From assembly GCF_003573695.1 (NCBI RefSeq), contig NW_020635485.1, forward strand, positions 1,247,829-1,311,828: a stretch of 64,000 nt of DNA, read 5' to 3'. Positions 1 to 10,131 of this stretch are shown here, piece after piece. Position numbers and translations under genes: made by a program. Source of the stretch: Papaver somniferum. Its lineage: Eukaryota > Streptophyta > Magnoliopsida > Ranunculales > Papaveraceae. Position 1 is the first letter of the stretch; every line of letters starts with the position of its first letter. The notes beneath the pieces were generated by a model, which saw only the letters and a program-made list of their open reading frames with translations, was not told the DNA's origin and did not search any database.

Positions 1-1144
1 CTAGATAAAGAGATATCCGCTACACAGCTAGATAAACATTGTAAGATGCGTCCGCTGATTTACAGTTGGATAAGATTAGGAGAGAGATAAAGATGAGAGG
101 GACATCTGCTACACAGCTGGACTAATTACGTGTGATGAGTTAAACCAGTGCTAGAAATATCTTGTGCCAGATTGAAAGCGGACTAACAAAGCAACCAAAT
201 GTATCTTTCTTCTAATCTCTCATAGTGCTCAGTAGAAACAACGTCCTCTTCGGTCTTCAACTGTTGATGATAAACTATCGAACCTCATAAAACCTTAACA
301 ATTAACTCTTCTCTTCGATTTCTTCCTTGACTTATAAATTCTACTTCGTTTGACCTTATTGAACAAAACGTAACGATGATATTTTTTTCATTTTTCATTT
401 TTTTTTTTGGAAACAAAAATTACAAGACAACAATTTCCATGGCCATGATATAAGGACTTTCAAAACTTGGATCTTCGCAACTTGTGATGTCTTGGTATCA
501 TGGATTCCAACAACTTATATCATTTGCTCTTACAACTTCAACTTTGATTTTTGAATTATTCTTTTCTATTGTTGCTTCTAAACCTAAAACGTCTTCAACT
601 TTCTTCATAGATTTTGATGTCGCTCCGCTTGTTGATGATGATAAGTTTCTACTGAGAGAGAGTCGCAATCCAGTAACTAAGACTACATTCTGAGGTTGCT
701 TTGTCATTCTGGAATTTCCTGACCTACTTGCCTTTCCATCATGGATGGTTAGGTTCATCACGGTTACCCTCTAAAAGGAACAAGTTCTCTCCTGAATTTC
801 AAGGATCTCAATGTCTTTTTCTCTAATGTCTCAAAAGGTTGTTATCCCTAACATACCAATTTCTATCTTTTCGGTGAGAAACAGTATGTAAACTTAGCTA
901 ACCGGATACCATGTGACGCTAGAAGTTTCAACAGTGCAACTAAAAATTTCTTCCCCACCCCCAAACTTAAATCTAACATTGTCCTCGATGTTCTAAAGAT
1001 AAAATTAAAAGCATGAACAAGGAGAAACTGTTACCACTTGAAGAAAAAGAGTTAAGGAAAGATATTACCATGTTGCATGAGCATGGGTTACCTCCCAAGA
1101 AGTGCTAAGTTTAAAGTCTTCAGCCAGACTTAGGAAAGGATTAG
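1..1144 (-). other. 3' non-coding tail of element A
   Basis: There is no credible gene here. The stretch aligns by eye with 8080-9545 of element B and 56600-57060 of element C: a block near 230-330, a block beginning near 478, the C-rich tract near 945-965, and the lysine/serine-poor AT-rich filler between them. At 1075-1125 the minus strand carries the 'gggaggyaaccc' motif that follows pol in Athila/Tat elements. Two imperfect copies of a 'ctacacagct' motif lie at about 18-30 and 107-118. The small ORFs in this stretch are not supported. Confidence 0.6.
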
Positions 1145-1672
1145 TCAACTCGAATCGTATAACAGTAGCCGGAATAACTGTGGGTCTTCAAAACCAAATA
1201 GAGCTGACCAAAGGAAACTGCAGTAAACCAAGAAAATGAACAAGACTAGCATGACGTTACCTAGTTTCCTGATTAAGACAACTACATATAATTGTGGTTC
1301 AGGTTCAGGTTCTATAAAAGGGTCTAAATATATTTCTTTAGGCTGCAACTCCTCAAAAGTGAGATGCGAATTATTAGGTCCTAGAATCTGTAAAAACTCA
1401 AATAAAAATTTAGAAGAAGATAATAATAACCTAAATAATTGGGCATCCTCTAAGTCAATCAGGTTTGACTTACAAAATTGACCACAGTGAGGGTAGTAGT
1501 CATTCTTAAGAAAATGTGTTAATTCTAATTTCCTAAAGCAATTAGGTTTAGTCTCAAAACTTAATAACCGACACATCTGAAAATCATATGTTCCCACAAT
1601 TGGAAGAAAAAATTTTGGTGGGAAAACAAAGTCAATTTTGGTATCATAGCTTGGGTTAACCACATCAACCAT
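1145..1672 (-). pseudogene. Downstream half of the unknown element-A ORF
   Basis: This 175-codon reading frame is the counterpart of residues of about 280-451 of the intact ORF in element C (57082-58437). Shared features are a 'VDVVNP' start, an 'FVFPP' block, a Cys/His-rich stretch near 'HCGQ..KSNLIDLED', a Glu-Pro repeat ('EPEPEPQL') and a hydrophobic segment near the C-terminus. In A the frame is separated from its upstream half (1844-2737) by a frameshift or stop around 1673-1843, so A's copy is broken. I do not recognise the protein family. The hydrophobic C-terminal stretch could be membrane-spanning, but that is only a composition argument. Confidence 0.55.
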
Positions 1673-1843
1673 AGGATGGGTTTCTAACGACTGAGCTTCT
1701 TTCTGGACATCATTAGTTGAGGGAAAACATGTATGAAGATAATCTTGTAAGATGGTTGAGGCATAAATGTCAAGTCCTACAGGAGGGTACTTTCTAAGTG
1801 TTAAAGCACACGGAGAATGATAATCACCCCCAAACTTAGTGCT

Positions 1844-2737
1844 TTATGTGTCTCTAGAAAGACTAGTCACAACTTCCCTAATTTCTAGGTCATCAGATTC
1901 CTGGAAATGGTCAATAGATTCTTCTAAGTTGGGTTCATCCTCACTCATTTCTACGAGTTCATCTTCATCTTCTTCATCTAAGACTATTGTTTCTAAATCG
2001 CTAGACTCTAAAACATTATTCTCAGAATAAACTCGTTCCTCTAAATCATTATCGGCTTTGTAAACATGAAATACTACATCGTCTAAAATGAGGGTATCTC
2101 TAGTCAAATCCTCGTCCTTTTGAATTGGTGAATAATTATTAAAATTATTTGGGTTTGAAATAGAAATAATATTATCATTGTAAAGCTCAATTGGAGTATC
2201 CATTTCCTGATCACTATTCCTACATAAGTATGATTCTCCATCAACACTATCCTCATCATAATAACATGAAAAAGATCGAACCTCATCAAAACAAGTAGTG
2301 CTACCAATTCTAACCTTGTTATCTTGATTATGTAAATAACTATCTTCATTCTCAAGGGTATTATTGGATACACTATATTGGCAATTCAAGTAATTTCGAG
2401 CAATTCTTTCGTTCGTCTCATCTATCCGCTTGAGGTGGTTTTCTAAAGAAGGTTCACTCATTATTGTAGTTCTTTCGTCTATAATTATACTATTCATCTC
2501 AGCTAACTTACGCGTAGACTCAACTAACTTCCTGAGGGACTCTTCTAAAGGAGGAATAGGAACAGAGGGATCATAAAAAGGACTACTTTTTAATAGTTTG
2601 ATTGTATCCTCTAGAGACGAAGAACTAGTACTATAATCTTCTTGCTCGTAAGACTGATGCACGTGTGGATAGTAATTGGGATCACCAGGGTATGACCCAT
2701 ATTCTTCCAAAGGTTGGCGTTCCCAACCACTATTCAC
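1844..2737 (-). pseudogene. Upstream half of the unknown element-A ORF
   Basis: This 297-codon frame begins about 1.1 kb after the primer site, where gag would normally sit. The protein is very acidic and Ser/Asn-rich. Its N-terminal 120 residues contain Tyr/Pro-rich sequence followed by a probable helical or coiled segment (repeated 'ESLRKL' and 'STRKL' type heptads). This layout resembles the linker and coiled C-terminal part of Athila/Tat Gag, but no Retrotrans_gag domain or zinc knuckle is visible. From about residue 160 on it is clearly homologous to residues of about 85-220 of the element C ORF (shared 'NYSPIQKDEDLTRDT' and 'REVVTSLSR' blocks). The N-termini of A and C differ. Confidence 0.6.
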
Positions 2738-3837
2738 ACTATGCTAAGAGTAATGTCCATATTGTTCAGTTGGATAATCATATTCATTGTGATGGCTATT
2801 ATAATACCAGTTTGACATCCTAACTACAAGAGAATTCTAAACAAACACAAAGAAGGCTGACTCGACCACAACAAGCCTATTTTAAATAGCAAACAAAAAG
2901 CATGATGGCTCCACTTAGATTGTTTCTAGACCAGATTTTAATCCTTCGAAAGGAAATTCGTTACAATTTGTGCTAACCCCTCTGGAATCAATCTGAGTCG
3001 AAGTAAGTTGAATAGAGGCGAGGGAAGCTGCGTGGAGCTTTGATACCCAAGGCCTCACCGCATTACAAGGCGGCGCAGTCACGCATTTAACTCACAGAAA
3101 CCATCATGAACTTTGAAGTATGCTTAAAAGAGTAACCAATATTTCTCGAATGACTTTCCTATTAAGCTCGTTACCCTATCGGTCTCGTTCTAGTACAAAT
3201 TTTAGGCTTAGGTTCCCGTAGGTTACGTGTTCCTAAGGCGGGCAATAAGGAAACGGTGATGAAATCCGAGTCCTTATCTTGATTTGGCCAGGCCTTGCCC
3301 TTTACTAGAAAATTAAATCCGATTTCAGGTCCTCAACATATAGGCATACAAAATCATCTAGTAAACCCGCTGACAAGGGATTCATGGGTGTTTAGAATTC
3401 TTACCTCCCGTTCCAGACGGGGGATGAACCGTTGAAGTCGACTCGGGCCACCGACTCCAATGTCAGTGTACGAACCCGAGGGGCCAAGACGATATCGTAA
3501 TCGTCGTCCTTCTCTGCACACAGTTTATATTTAAAACTACCCTTCCGTAGGGTTTTAAAAAAAAATAAAATAAAAATGTCCAATGTCCAAAAATAAAACT
3601 TTACAAAAATAAAAAAACTTAATTACAGTTTCTAAAAAAATAAAATAAAAATTATTTACAAAATCTTCTTCTTCACTCCTTTTGGATTTCTCTTTTCTTT
3701 CCTTTTTGGGCTTCGTCTTTCTTTTCAGCACTTCTCTTTTTCTTTAGCTTAGCTCCAAATCTGAAAGCAAATAAAAGTACCAAAACGCGTAAAAAGAACA
3801 AATAAAATAAAACCTAAAAACAAATCTATAAACAAAT
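2738..3837 (-). other. Element A leader between primer site and ORF
   Basis: About 1.1 kb of non-coding leader. It matches the equivalent stretch of element C (58438-59560) by eye. Shared blocks include 'gcctcaccg' near 3053, the run near 3170-3195 ('ctcgttaccctatcggtctcg') and the block near 3410-3510 with 'ccagacggg' and 'cgacgat'-like sequence. No ORF of note. Conservation of this leader in two otherwise diverged elements suggests a packaging or expression role, which is inference. Confidence 0.5.
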
Positions 3838-3854
3838 CCCCGGCAGCGGCGCCA
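3838..3854 (-). promoter_or_regulatory. Primer binding site, tRNA-Asp type
   Basis: On the minus strand this reads TGGCGCCGCTGCCGGGG, complementary to the 3' end of plant tRNA-Asp. It lies three bases from the LTR end at 3858. This primer is typical of the Athila/Tat branch of Ty3/gypsy elements. It fixes the minus-strand orientation of element A. Confidence 0.85.
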
Positions 3855-3857
3855 GAA

Positions 3858-5438
3858 TGATATTATTTTTGAATGATGTTGTAGTAATGAGGTTCAAACT
3901 CTCAGACTTGTGAAGATTAAATTTAAAGATTTAATAAAATTATGTACAAAAATATTAACAAAGTGGGCGAGAGGTGACCAAGACACTAGATTCCACTATG
4001 ACGCAAAATTGAATGATACATATTTCAAAACTCTAATTATCTTTTAAGACTCTTATTTCTTAATTCACAAATAATCTGGAAAATTATCAAAAATTAATTG
4101 TATCCCCTAAGCATAGATTATCTAAACAAAGCATAACCTATCTAATTGAATCACAACTAATGAAGAAATTTTTTGCAAACAATTAAAAACTCTGCAAAAC
4201 CAGTGATTGAGTGAATTATAAATTATAAATTAGAGAGAATAAATGATTACCAATTATTCATGCGTAAATAGCTTCCTCACTGCCTTGATTGTGGGACAAA
4301 TTAGCCTCTCATCATGTTGGAAACACGCTCAAAAGTTGATTTCATTTATGCTCAAAGATGGGTTTACAAATGATGAAAAGGGAGAAATAATTCAAAACCG
4401 GGTTTGTAACAATTATATTTGTTACAAACCAGAGAACTACGACCCTCGGCTGTCACTGTAACAAATAAGACTGCCCTGCGACAGTCGCTGAAACTGTAGC
4501 AAAATAAGACTGCCTGGCGACAGTCTCTGAAACTGTAGCAAAATAAGACTGCTCAGTGTGGGTCTTATGTTCTTCGCGTTCTTCAGCAGCAGCAGAAAAA
4601 TGGCAGCTCTGTAACTTGATTTTTTTTATTCTTCTCTGGCTCTCCTCAGCCCCCCAAACTCTCGACACCCCTTCTATGATACCTCAAGACCCTTTTTATA
4701 CACCTACATCACAAGAAATCTCCTCCATAACTCGAGATAATCCTCTCTTTACTCGGGTGATAAAAAATATTTTCAGGAAGATTTTCTTCCCTGTTTTACG
4801 ATTTTTACGCGTTCTCAGCTGTGTTTCTTTCCTTTTATACCTTTTTCACGCTCCAGAATATTGATTAAGTCTTCCAATCACGAGCAGTACACGTTTAAAC
4901 TGGTGTAAGTTTGTGTTTATCCTCCAACTCACTGTTTGGATTAAACCAAGTAATCCAGCCAAATTTGATCGAAACAAACACCCATACTAGCTTTTCTATG
5001 ACATATCACATCTACCCATGAAGTTTCAGCGATCGAATCGCACAAAAACTCCTCCAAAATCCGATCGAAAAATCTGCCTGTGAAAAGAAATATTTTCCCG
5101 CCAAAATATTTTTTTTGAATTTGTGAAGAAGATCACCCCTTATCCAGTGGTCGCCCCTTCTCCGTTGTTGGAGTCCGAATAACACATGTCCTTTGGCGTA
5201 CCTTAAGTAATTTTTCTGGGGTGTTTCCAGCATTTCTTTTGGGTTCCTCCGGCGCATTTCTGGGGTGTTTTTAGTCTCTATCTTGGGGTGTAAAACACCA
5301 CTTATCGAGCCAATTTCGCCGCAAGAGCTTATTTTTCCAAAAACATCTACAAAAACATAAAATAACACAATAAGTATTTAATCGAGTCTAACAATACAGA
5401 TCATTGAGGACAAATTAGTCACAAAAATGTGTCTATCA
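3858..5438 (-). repeat. 5' LTR of element A (about 1.58 kb)
   Basis: The LTR starts (minus strand) with TGATAGACACAT at 5438 and ends ...CA at 3858 next to the primer site. It aligns with the LTR of element C (59583-61122) along its whole length, including shared 5' blocks (5371-5438 versus 61050-61122) and 3' blocks ('gtagtratgaggttcaaactctc'). A TATA-like sequence on the minus strand (TATAAAAAG) lies near 4690-4700. The corresponding place in C has TATAAATA. Open frames inside the LTR, such as 4556-4864, are chance. Confidence 0.8.
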
Positions 5439-7198
5439 CAACACCACATAACCCAGGACAACATTAGCTTCTCAAACTATTCTCCATCTTAAGCTGCACC
5501 TGTAATTCCAACACAATTCTATACTCAGTTACATCAGTACAATCCAAACAACAGTTACAGCTTCGCATCAAGCCTTAAATCATCGCCATCCACCATTGTC
5601 ATCTCCTGCAACTGCAAACATCATCAGCACGACCAACTCAAGCCATATCTCCTTGGCATCAACCACAAGCACCATTAGTTCAACCTGCAAACACCAAGCT
5701 CAACATGTGTATCATCACTGCAACTGCAACTTCAGCTCGGGTCCATTTACACCATCATAATGCATCTTTCCTGCAATATCCTAGGCATACATCTACTGCT
5801 TGAACTGCAACTCAACTATCAACAGTCATCAGCACTACCAACATCTTCGGTTCTGCATCATCATGAATAACAATTCCTTGTCTTCCCTGAATTGAGATGA
5901 AAACCCAGATTCAAGATAACCCAGCTTCTAAACCAACAACAGTCAAGACTCGGTTAAACCTATTTCAGCTACACATCCATTAGCTCATAGCAACTGCTAT
6001 CAAACCACATTCCCTTCATTCTCAGTATCAAACCATTGCAACAACAGTTTCAACTGCAACAACTAATGTAATTCATGCTTGCACTTTCAGCTAAAACACA
6101 AACTCTCCCCTGCAATTACAACTTCATTTCTTTAGTTCAAGTCGATAGGACCCTGCAACAACACCATTACAGCTGCACAACCAACTCTGCAATTCAGGAT
6201 AGCTGCATCATTACCAGCACCACCAAAGCCAACTTCATAACCCGCATCTTCTTGCATCAGCTGTAACTGCAATCGAATACCTGCCCTAACATTCATCTAA
6301 AGTCAGAACCATTCATCTTCATCAGTTCTTCTTAACCCATGAGCAGATTCATCACCAACAGCTCTAACCTTCACCAATTTCCTCAATCTGAGCTTCAATC
6401 TCAGATCCCCTTCTCTGTGTCACAAACATCAGTATCCAGCTTCTTCTCATTCTCAATCTCCATTCATGACCACCTGTAATGAACTTAAACAGCAGCAATC
6501 ACCCAACACCACTGCCACAGGCCATATCTGTGTCCTTCTTCATATCAGATTCTTCTCTAAGTTCTTGATTCTAGGGAAACAATACTCACAACCCCATAAA
6601 TCTAATGTTAATCACCATAACCCCAACTTCTGAGATTCTCAAATTCTCAAATTAATAAGCAATTCCTTCTTCTTGATCAATCGATCCATACATATCCATC
6701 GTCTTCTGAGCAAACACAAACATCAGATCCATCAATCCTCTAACCCTAACTGGTTTCCCCCTGTCTTCAATTTCAGGTACAGATTAAAACCCTCAATTCT
6801 TTAACATCAACTTCATGTATCAATCGATCTTCCACCAACAGCAACAACTTGTTTCATAACCACCATTTTCTTGTCCCATGAGAACAAATCCATAAACCCC
6901 ATTAACAACATCTCATTTGAGCCTCCATTAACTTCGTTTCACTAACACCCATGGATCGAACAGATTCATTTTCCCCTTCTTTAATAATTTCTCGGTCTGG
7001 ATCTCTTCAATCATCAGAGTTCACAATTTTTCTCAAATTTCACTCGGCTTTGTAGTGGCAGCCGTAACTTCTCTAACTTGCAGACAACAAGAGGTATAAT
7101 GATAAGAAAGATGACTCCTTGAATCTTAGGTTATGTGTAGGAGTAGAAATTGATATAGACACTCGGGTGCAGTCGATAAGAGCCACCTAGTTCATCTT
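5439..7198. other. Unassigned A/C-rich region between elements A and B
   Basis: About 1.76 kb with no gene. On the plus strand it is strongly C/A-biased with many 'ctgcaactgcaac', 'catcatcagc' and 'caccaa' type words. That composition is often seen in LTR U5/leader DNA of large plant elements. No terminal repeat, primer site or coding domain was found. The longest frame is only 63 codons. It could be part of another LTR into which A or B inserted. Confidence 0.35.
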
Positions 7199-7500
7199 TG
7201 GCTTGTCAGTTTCGCAGAACTGACTTCCTAACTCTTTCTTTCTCAACTGTCAGTTACGAGGAACTGACAGTTTATTCTTCGCCTCCTTTGTGCAACCTTA
7301 TCCCGCTCCAAGTATAACTCGCCAGTGTTTTGATTTTGCTTCTTCTACGCTCCGAATGAACGTTGCCTCCTTCTTTTGCTCCTAAGGACTCCATTGCACC
7401 TAATAGCTCAAAACTAAACATAAGAGATGCAATTCACAACGATAATAGCAAAGAAAGCATAAATACTCGATATAAAATTAGGTGTTTACAACACCTATCA
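7199..7500 (-). repeat. 3' LTR of element B
   Basis: The right boundary is firm. Both LTRs end in plus-strand 'acacctatca', and the 3' copy is followed directly by the polypurine tract. From about 7230 to 7500 the two LTRs align closely with scattered substitutions. The left boundary (TG at 7199) is a best guess because the first 40 bases differ between the copies. The copy contains two hairpin-forming segments around 7205-7224 and 7247-7270. Confidence 0.75.
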
Positions 7501-7516
7501 AATTCCCCCACACTTA
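7501..7516 (-). promoter_or_regulatory. Polypurine tract of element B
   Basis: On the minus strand the sequence AAGTGTGGGGGAATT directly precedes the 3' LTR start TGATAGGTGTTG. This is the expected position and composition for the plus-strand primer. Confidence 0.75.
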
Positions 7517-9576
7517 GACTTTTCTAGTCCTCGAGCAAATCAAACAAAACAATTCTAAAACATACAACTCCCGAGAGGGTTTACTAGAGATATACCCACA
7601 AAACCTATTTTTCCAACTTACTAGTTCTCCGTAATGATAGCATCCAACGCGCTAAGAAGACATAGAAATTCTGCACACTAGTCATAAGAAGTTAGACACA
7701 TAAATGAACACAATCTCATCCTTAAAAGTTGAGAGAGAAATAATCATCCCTTATCGAAAGAAATTCGGGTTCGGAGTGATCGAAAGTCTCGACTCTGTCT
7801 CACAAGAAAGGGTTTTATGAAGTTGCTCTCAATAAGAAATAGTTTTTTATGGATCACACATGTGTCGAGGTAGGAGTGAAGAAAGTATCCTGCGACACGT
7901 TGAATGGTAGGAAGGCAAAAACCCTCCGAATTGTTTTGAAAACCCACATATTTTATTCATTTTGAAAACCCTTTTTTTATGACGATCTCTAAGAAAGGAA
8001 ATCTACCACTTAATGAAGGTGGGAATATGCTTACTTACCTCATTATCCGTTGGGCGTGCAGTTAGCACCACTCTCACAGCATTCATAGAAACGTCTTCGG
8101 TCTTTAATCCTTGTCTTCATCTTCGTCTTCGATCTTCAACTCTTGATGATGAAATCTTGAACTTCGTAGAATCTTGACAATATGATTCTTTCCTCTAATT
8201 CCTTGTTGCTTGAAACTTCATTATGAATATTTCTTCTTCCATTGGCTTTATTGAATAAATACAAAACCCAAAACGAACTAAACAAACCAAAATATGATGC
8301 AATGAATATTTTTTCTTTTCTTATTTTTTACTTTTTTTTTGAGACACAAGATAAATAAAGTAAATACAAAAACAAACAAAATATTAAAACTAATGATGGA
8401 CCTAATGAACTTTTCTCTTGTCATCATTCTTTTTTTTTCTTATAACAAGGGACCTAACATAATGAATGATGACCATGTCCCAAGTTTTTTTTTTTTGAGA
8501 CAAGAGAAAATAAAATACAAATAAAAATAAAGATAAAATAAAAATGCAAGTACAAAGGTCATGGTTTAAGTACTTAACCGCTCGATTCTTCACAACTTGT
8601 ATGTCTTGATATCATAAACTTCTTGAATTCCCATCTTGATAATATTCGCTCTTGTACAATAGTCTTCAACTTGTAAAAATTCTGCTCCTTATCTTGTTGC
8701 TATACTTCAATCTGAAACTGCTCATCTCTGTATTGTTGCTTGTAAACCTAAAACGTCTTCAACTTTCCTTCGAATCTGTGATGCTCCTTTTGTTGATGAT
8801 GATGGTGTTTTTATGGATCTGTTGGTGTAGAGAGAGATAAAGTGGATGGTGCTAACTTCCAACAAGATTACAAGTGGTATGTAAGTTAGCAATTCGATGT
8901 CACCATCATGATTGATAAAATAACACTCAAGAGATCAAAATAGTGCTTCTATTGGTGGGAGGTTGGGTAGCTCACCATTCTACCCGGAGTTTACGTACGG
9001 TAACACACACTCTAAAAGCACATATTTAGACAGGTACAAAGAAGTGAAGGTCGGTGCCTCTCATGATGTAACATGGGTAGTCTCCAGTATAGGGGACCAC
9101 TACTCTAATACCGAATTCAGTCTGCACCTCATTTTCCACTGGGATGGTTAAATCCAACTTTAACTCTCATAAAAGTAAGAAACCCGATCATGTTCTCTGT
9201 CATCTCTAAGTTCAGTCACTCTTATGAGAATCTTGATGTAATCTTAGCGACATGTATACTATGTGACTCTAAACTAACCACAAGTTGGAGTTTTTCATGC
9301 ACTAATTTACAAAAAAGTTGAAAAAACATGAAAATTTCAAAGAAATTTACAATGCAAGCTTAACCACTCCCCCACACTTAAACTTTACATTGCCCTCAAT
9401 GTAAATTGAGTCATCCAAAGTAAGTCAAGGTGGGAAATCTTACATGAAATATGATAAGAAATCAAAAATAAATAAAAAAAAAACAAAACAAGAGAAAAAA
9501 TACTCATCCCATGGGTTGCCTCCCATTTAGCGCTTGGTTTAAAGTCGTCAACCACTATCTCCTTGTTTGTTACGCC
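7517..9576 (-). other. 3' non-coding tail of element B
   Basis: About 2 kb without a supported gene. It shares blocks with the tails of A (230-1120) and C (55840-57060). Examples are the 'gagagggtttactagag' block near 7565, the 'cttcgatcttcaac' block near 8130-8150, the sequence near 8596-8660, a second G-rich tract near 9366-9375 with 'cctcaatg' beside it, and the post-pol motif at about 9512-9550. Several homopolymer-rich AT stretches (8250-8540) account for the short frames seen here. Confidence 0.6.
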
Positions 9577-10092
9577 TTAGTCGGCTTCCAACACATTATG
9601 GAAATCTGATTGAATGTTAATTGGATGTTTCCTCGCCTCAAAGATATTGAAGTGTATGACTTCTTCATCAAACTCCATAGTCAAGGTGCCATTGTGGATA
9701 TCAATCTTCGTTCTAACAGTACTCAAAAATGGTCTACCCAACAGTAAAGGCGTAGACGATGATGAATTCACATCACTCATGTCTAAAACGTAGAAATCCA
9801 CTGGAAATATTAGTCCTTTCACCTGCACCAAAACATCCTCAACAATCCCTTTCAGGTAAACATTAGATCTATCGGCAAGTTGAATAACTATGTCGGTTTT
9901 CTTAAGAGGACCAAGATTTAAAGCATCATAAATTGAAGTAGGAATAACATTAATGGAATCTCCTAAATCTAGCATAGCTTTGGTAAATCGTGTTTTACCA
10001 ATTGTGCATGGAATAGTAAAACTACCGGGATCCTTCAATTTAGGGGGGAGTTTCTTTCGAAGATATGTCGAAGCATTCTCCCCCACACTCAT
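9577..10092 (-). CDS. Retroviral-type aspartic protease of element B
   Basis: The 171-codon frame has the fold signature of Athila/Tat proteases: a 'PCTIG' strand, the active-site region 'MLDLGDSINVIP', a second hydrophobic-flap region, 'DFYVLDM', and a 'LLLGRPFL' C-terminal motif. The active site normally reads D-S/T/L-G-A. Here it is 'DLGDS', with Asp where Ala is usual, so activity is doubtful. The frame follows Gag on the same strand after about 40 bp and was probably once fused to Gag-Pol. The end at 9577 is followed at once by 3' tail sequence rather than by reverse transcriptase. Confidence 0.75.
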   Translation of the reverse strand: MSVGENASTYLRKKLPPKLKDPGSFTIPCTIGKTRFTKAMLDLGDSINVIPTSIYDALNLGPLKKTDIVIQLADRSNVYLKGIVEDVLVQVKGLIFPVDFYVLDMSDVNSSSSTPLLLGRPFLSTVRTKIDIHNGTLTMEFDEEVIHFNIFEARKHPINIQSDFHNVLEAD

Positions 10093-10131
10093 TACCTCAT
10101 TACCCGTTAGCTTGTGTTTGTTAGTGAAAAA

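Larger units (their letters stand above)
1..5438 (-). mobile_element. Element A: Athila/Tat-like LTR retrotransposon, 5' part
   Basis: The element reads on the minus strand and runs off the left edge of the window. From right to left it holds a 5' LTR (3858-5438), a tRNA-Asp-type primer site, a broken ORF region (2737-1145) and a long AT-rich tail (1144-1). The tail shares with elements B and C the post-pol motif near 1080-1125 and a G-rich tract near 950-990 (minus strand). No reverse transcriptase, RNase H or integrase is visible between the ORF and the tail, so it looks non-autonomous. The Athila/Tat assignment rests on the primer site and the conserved 3' motifs, not on pol. Confidence 0.75.

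Noticed and set aside
3838..3854. tRNA gene at the primer sites
   Set aside because: Only the 3' tRNA complement is present and there is no cloverleaf. It is a primer site.
4556..4864. 102-codon frame
   Set aside because: It is internal to the LTR of element A, and the equivalent position in the LTR of C has no matching frame.
5439..7198. Long LTR of element B
   Set aside because: The 5' LTR of B is only about 330 bp and has no counterpart to this stretch.
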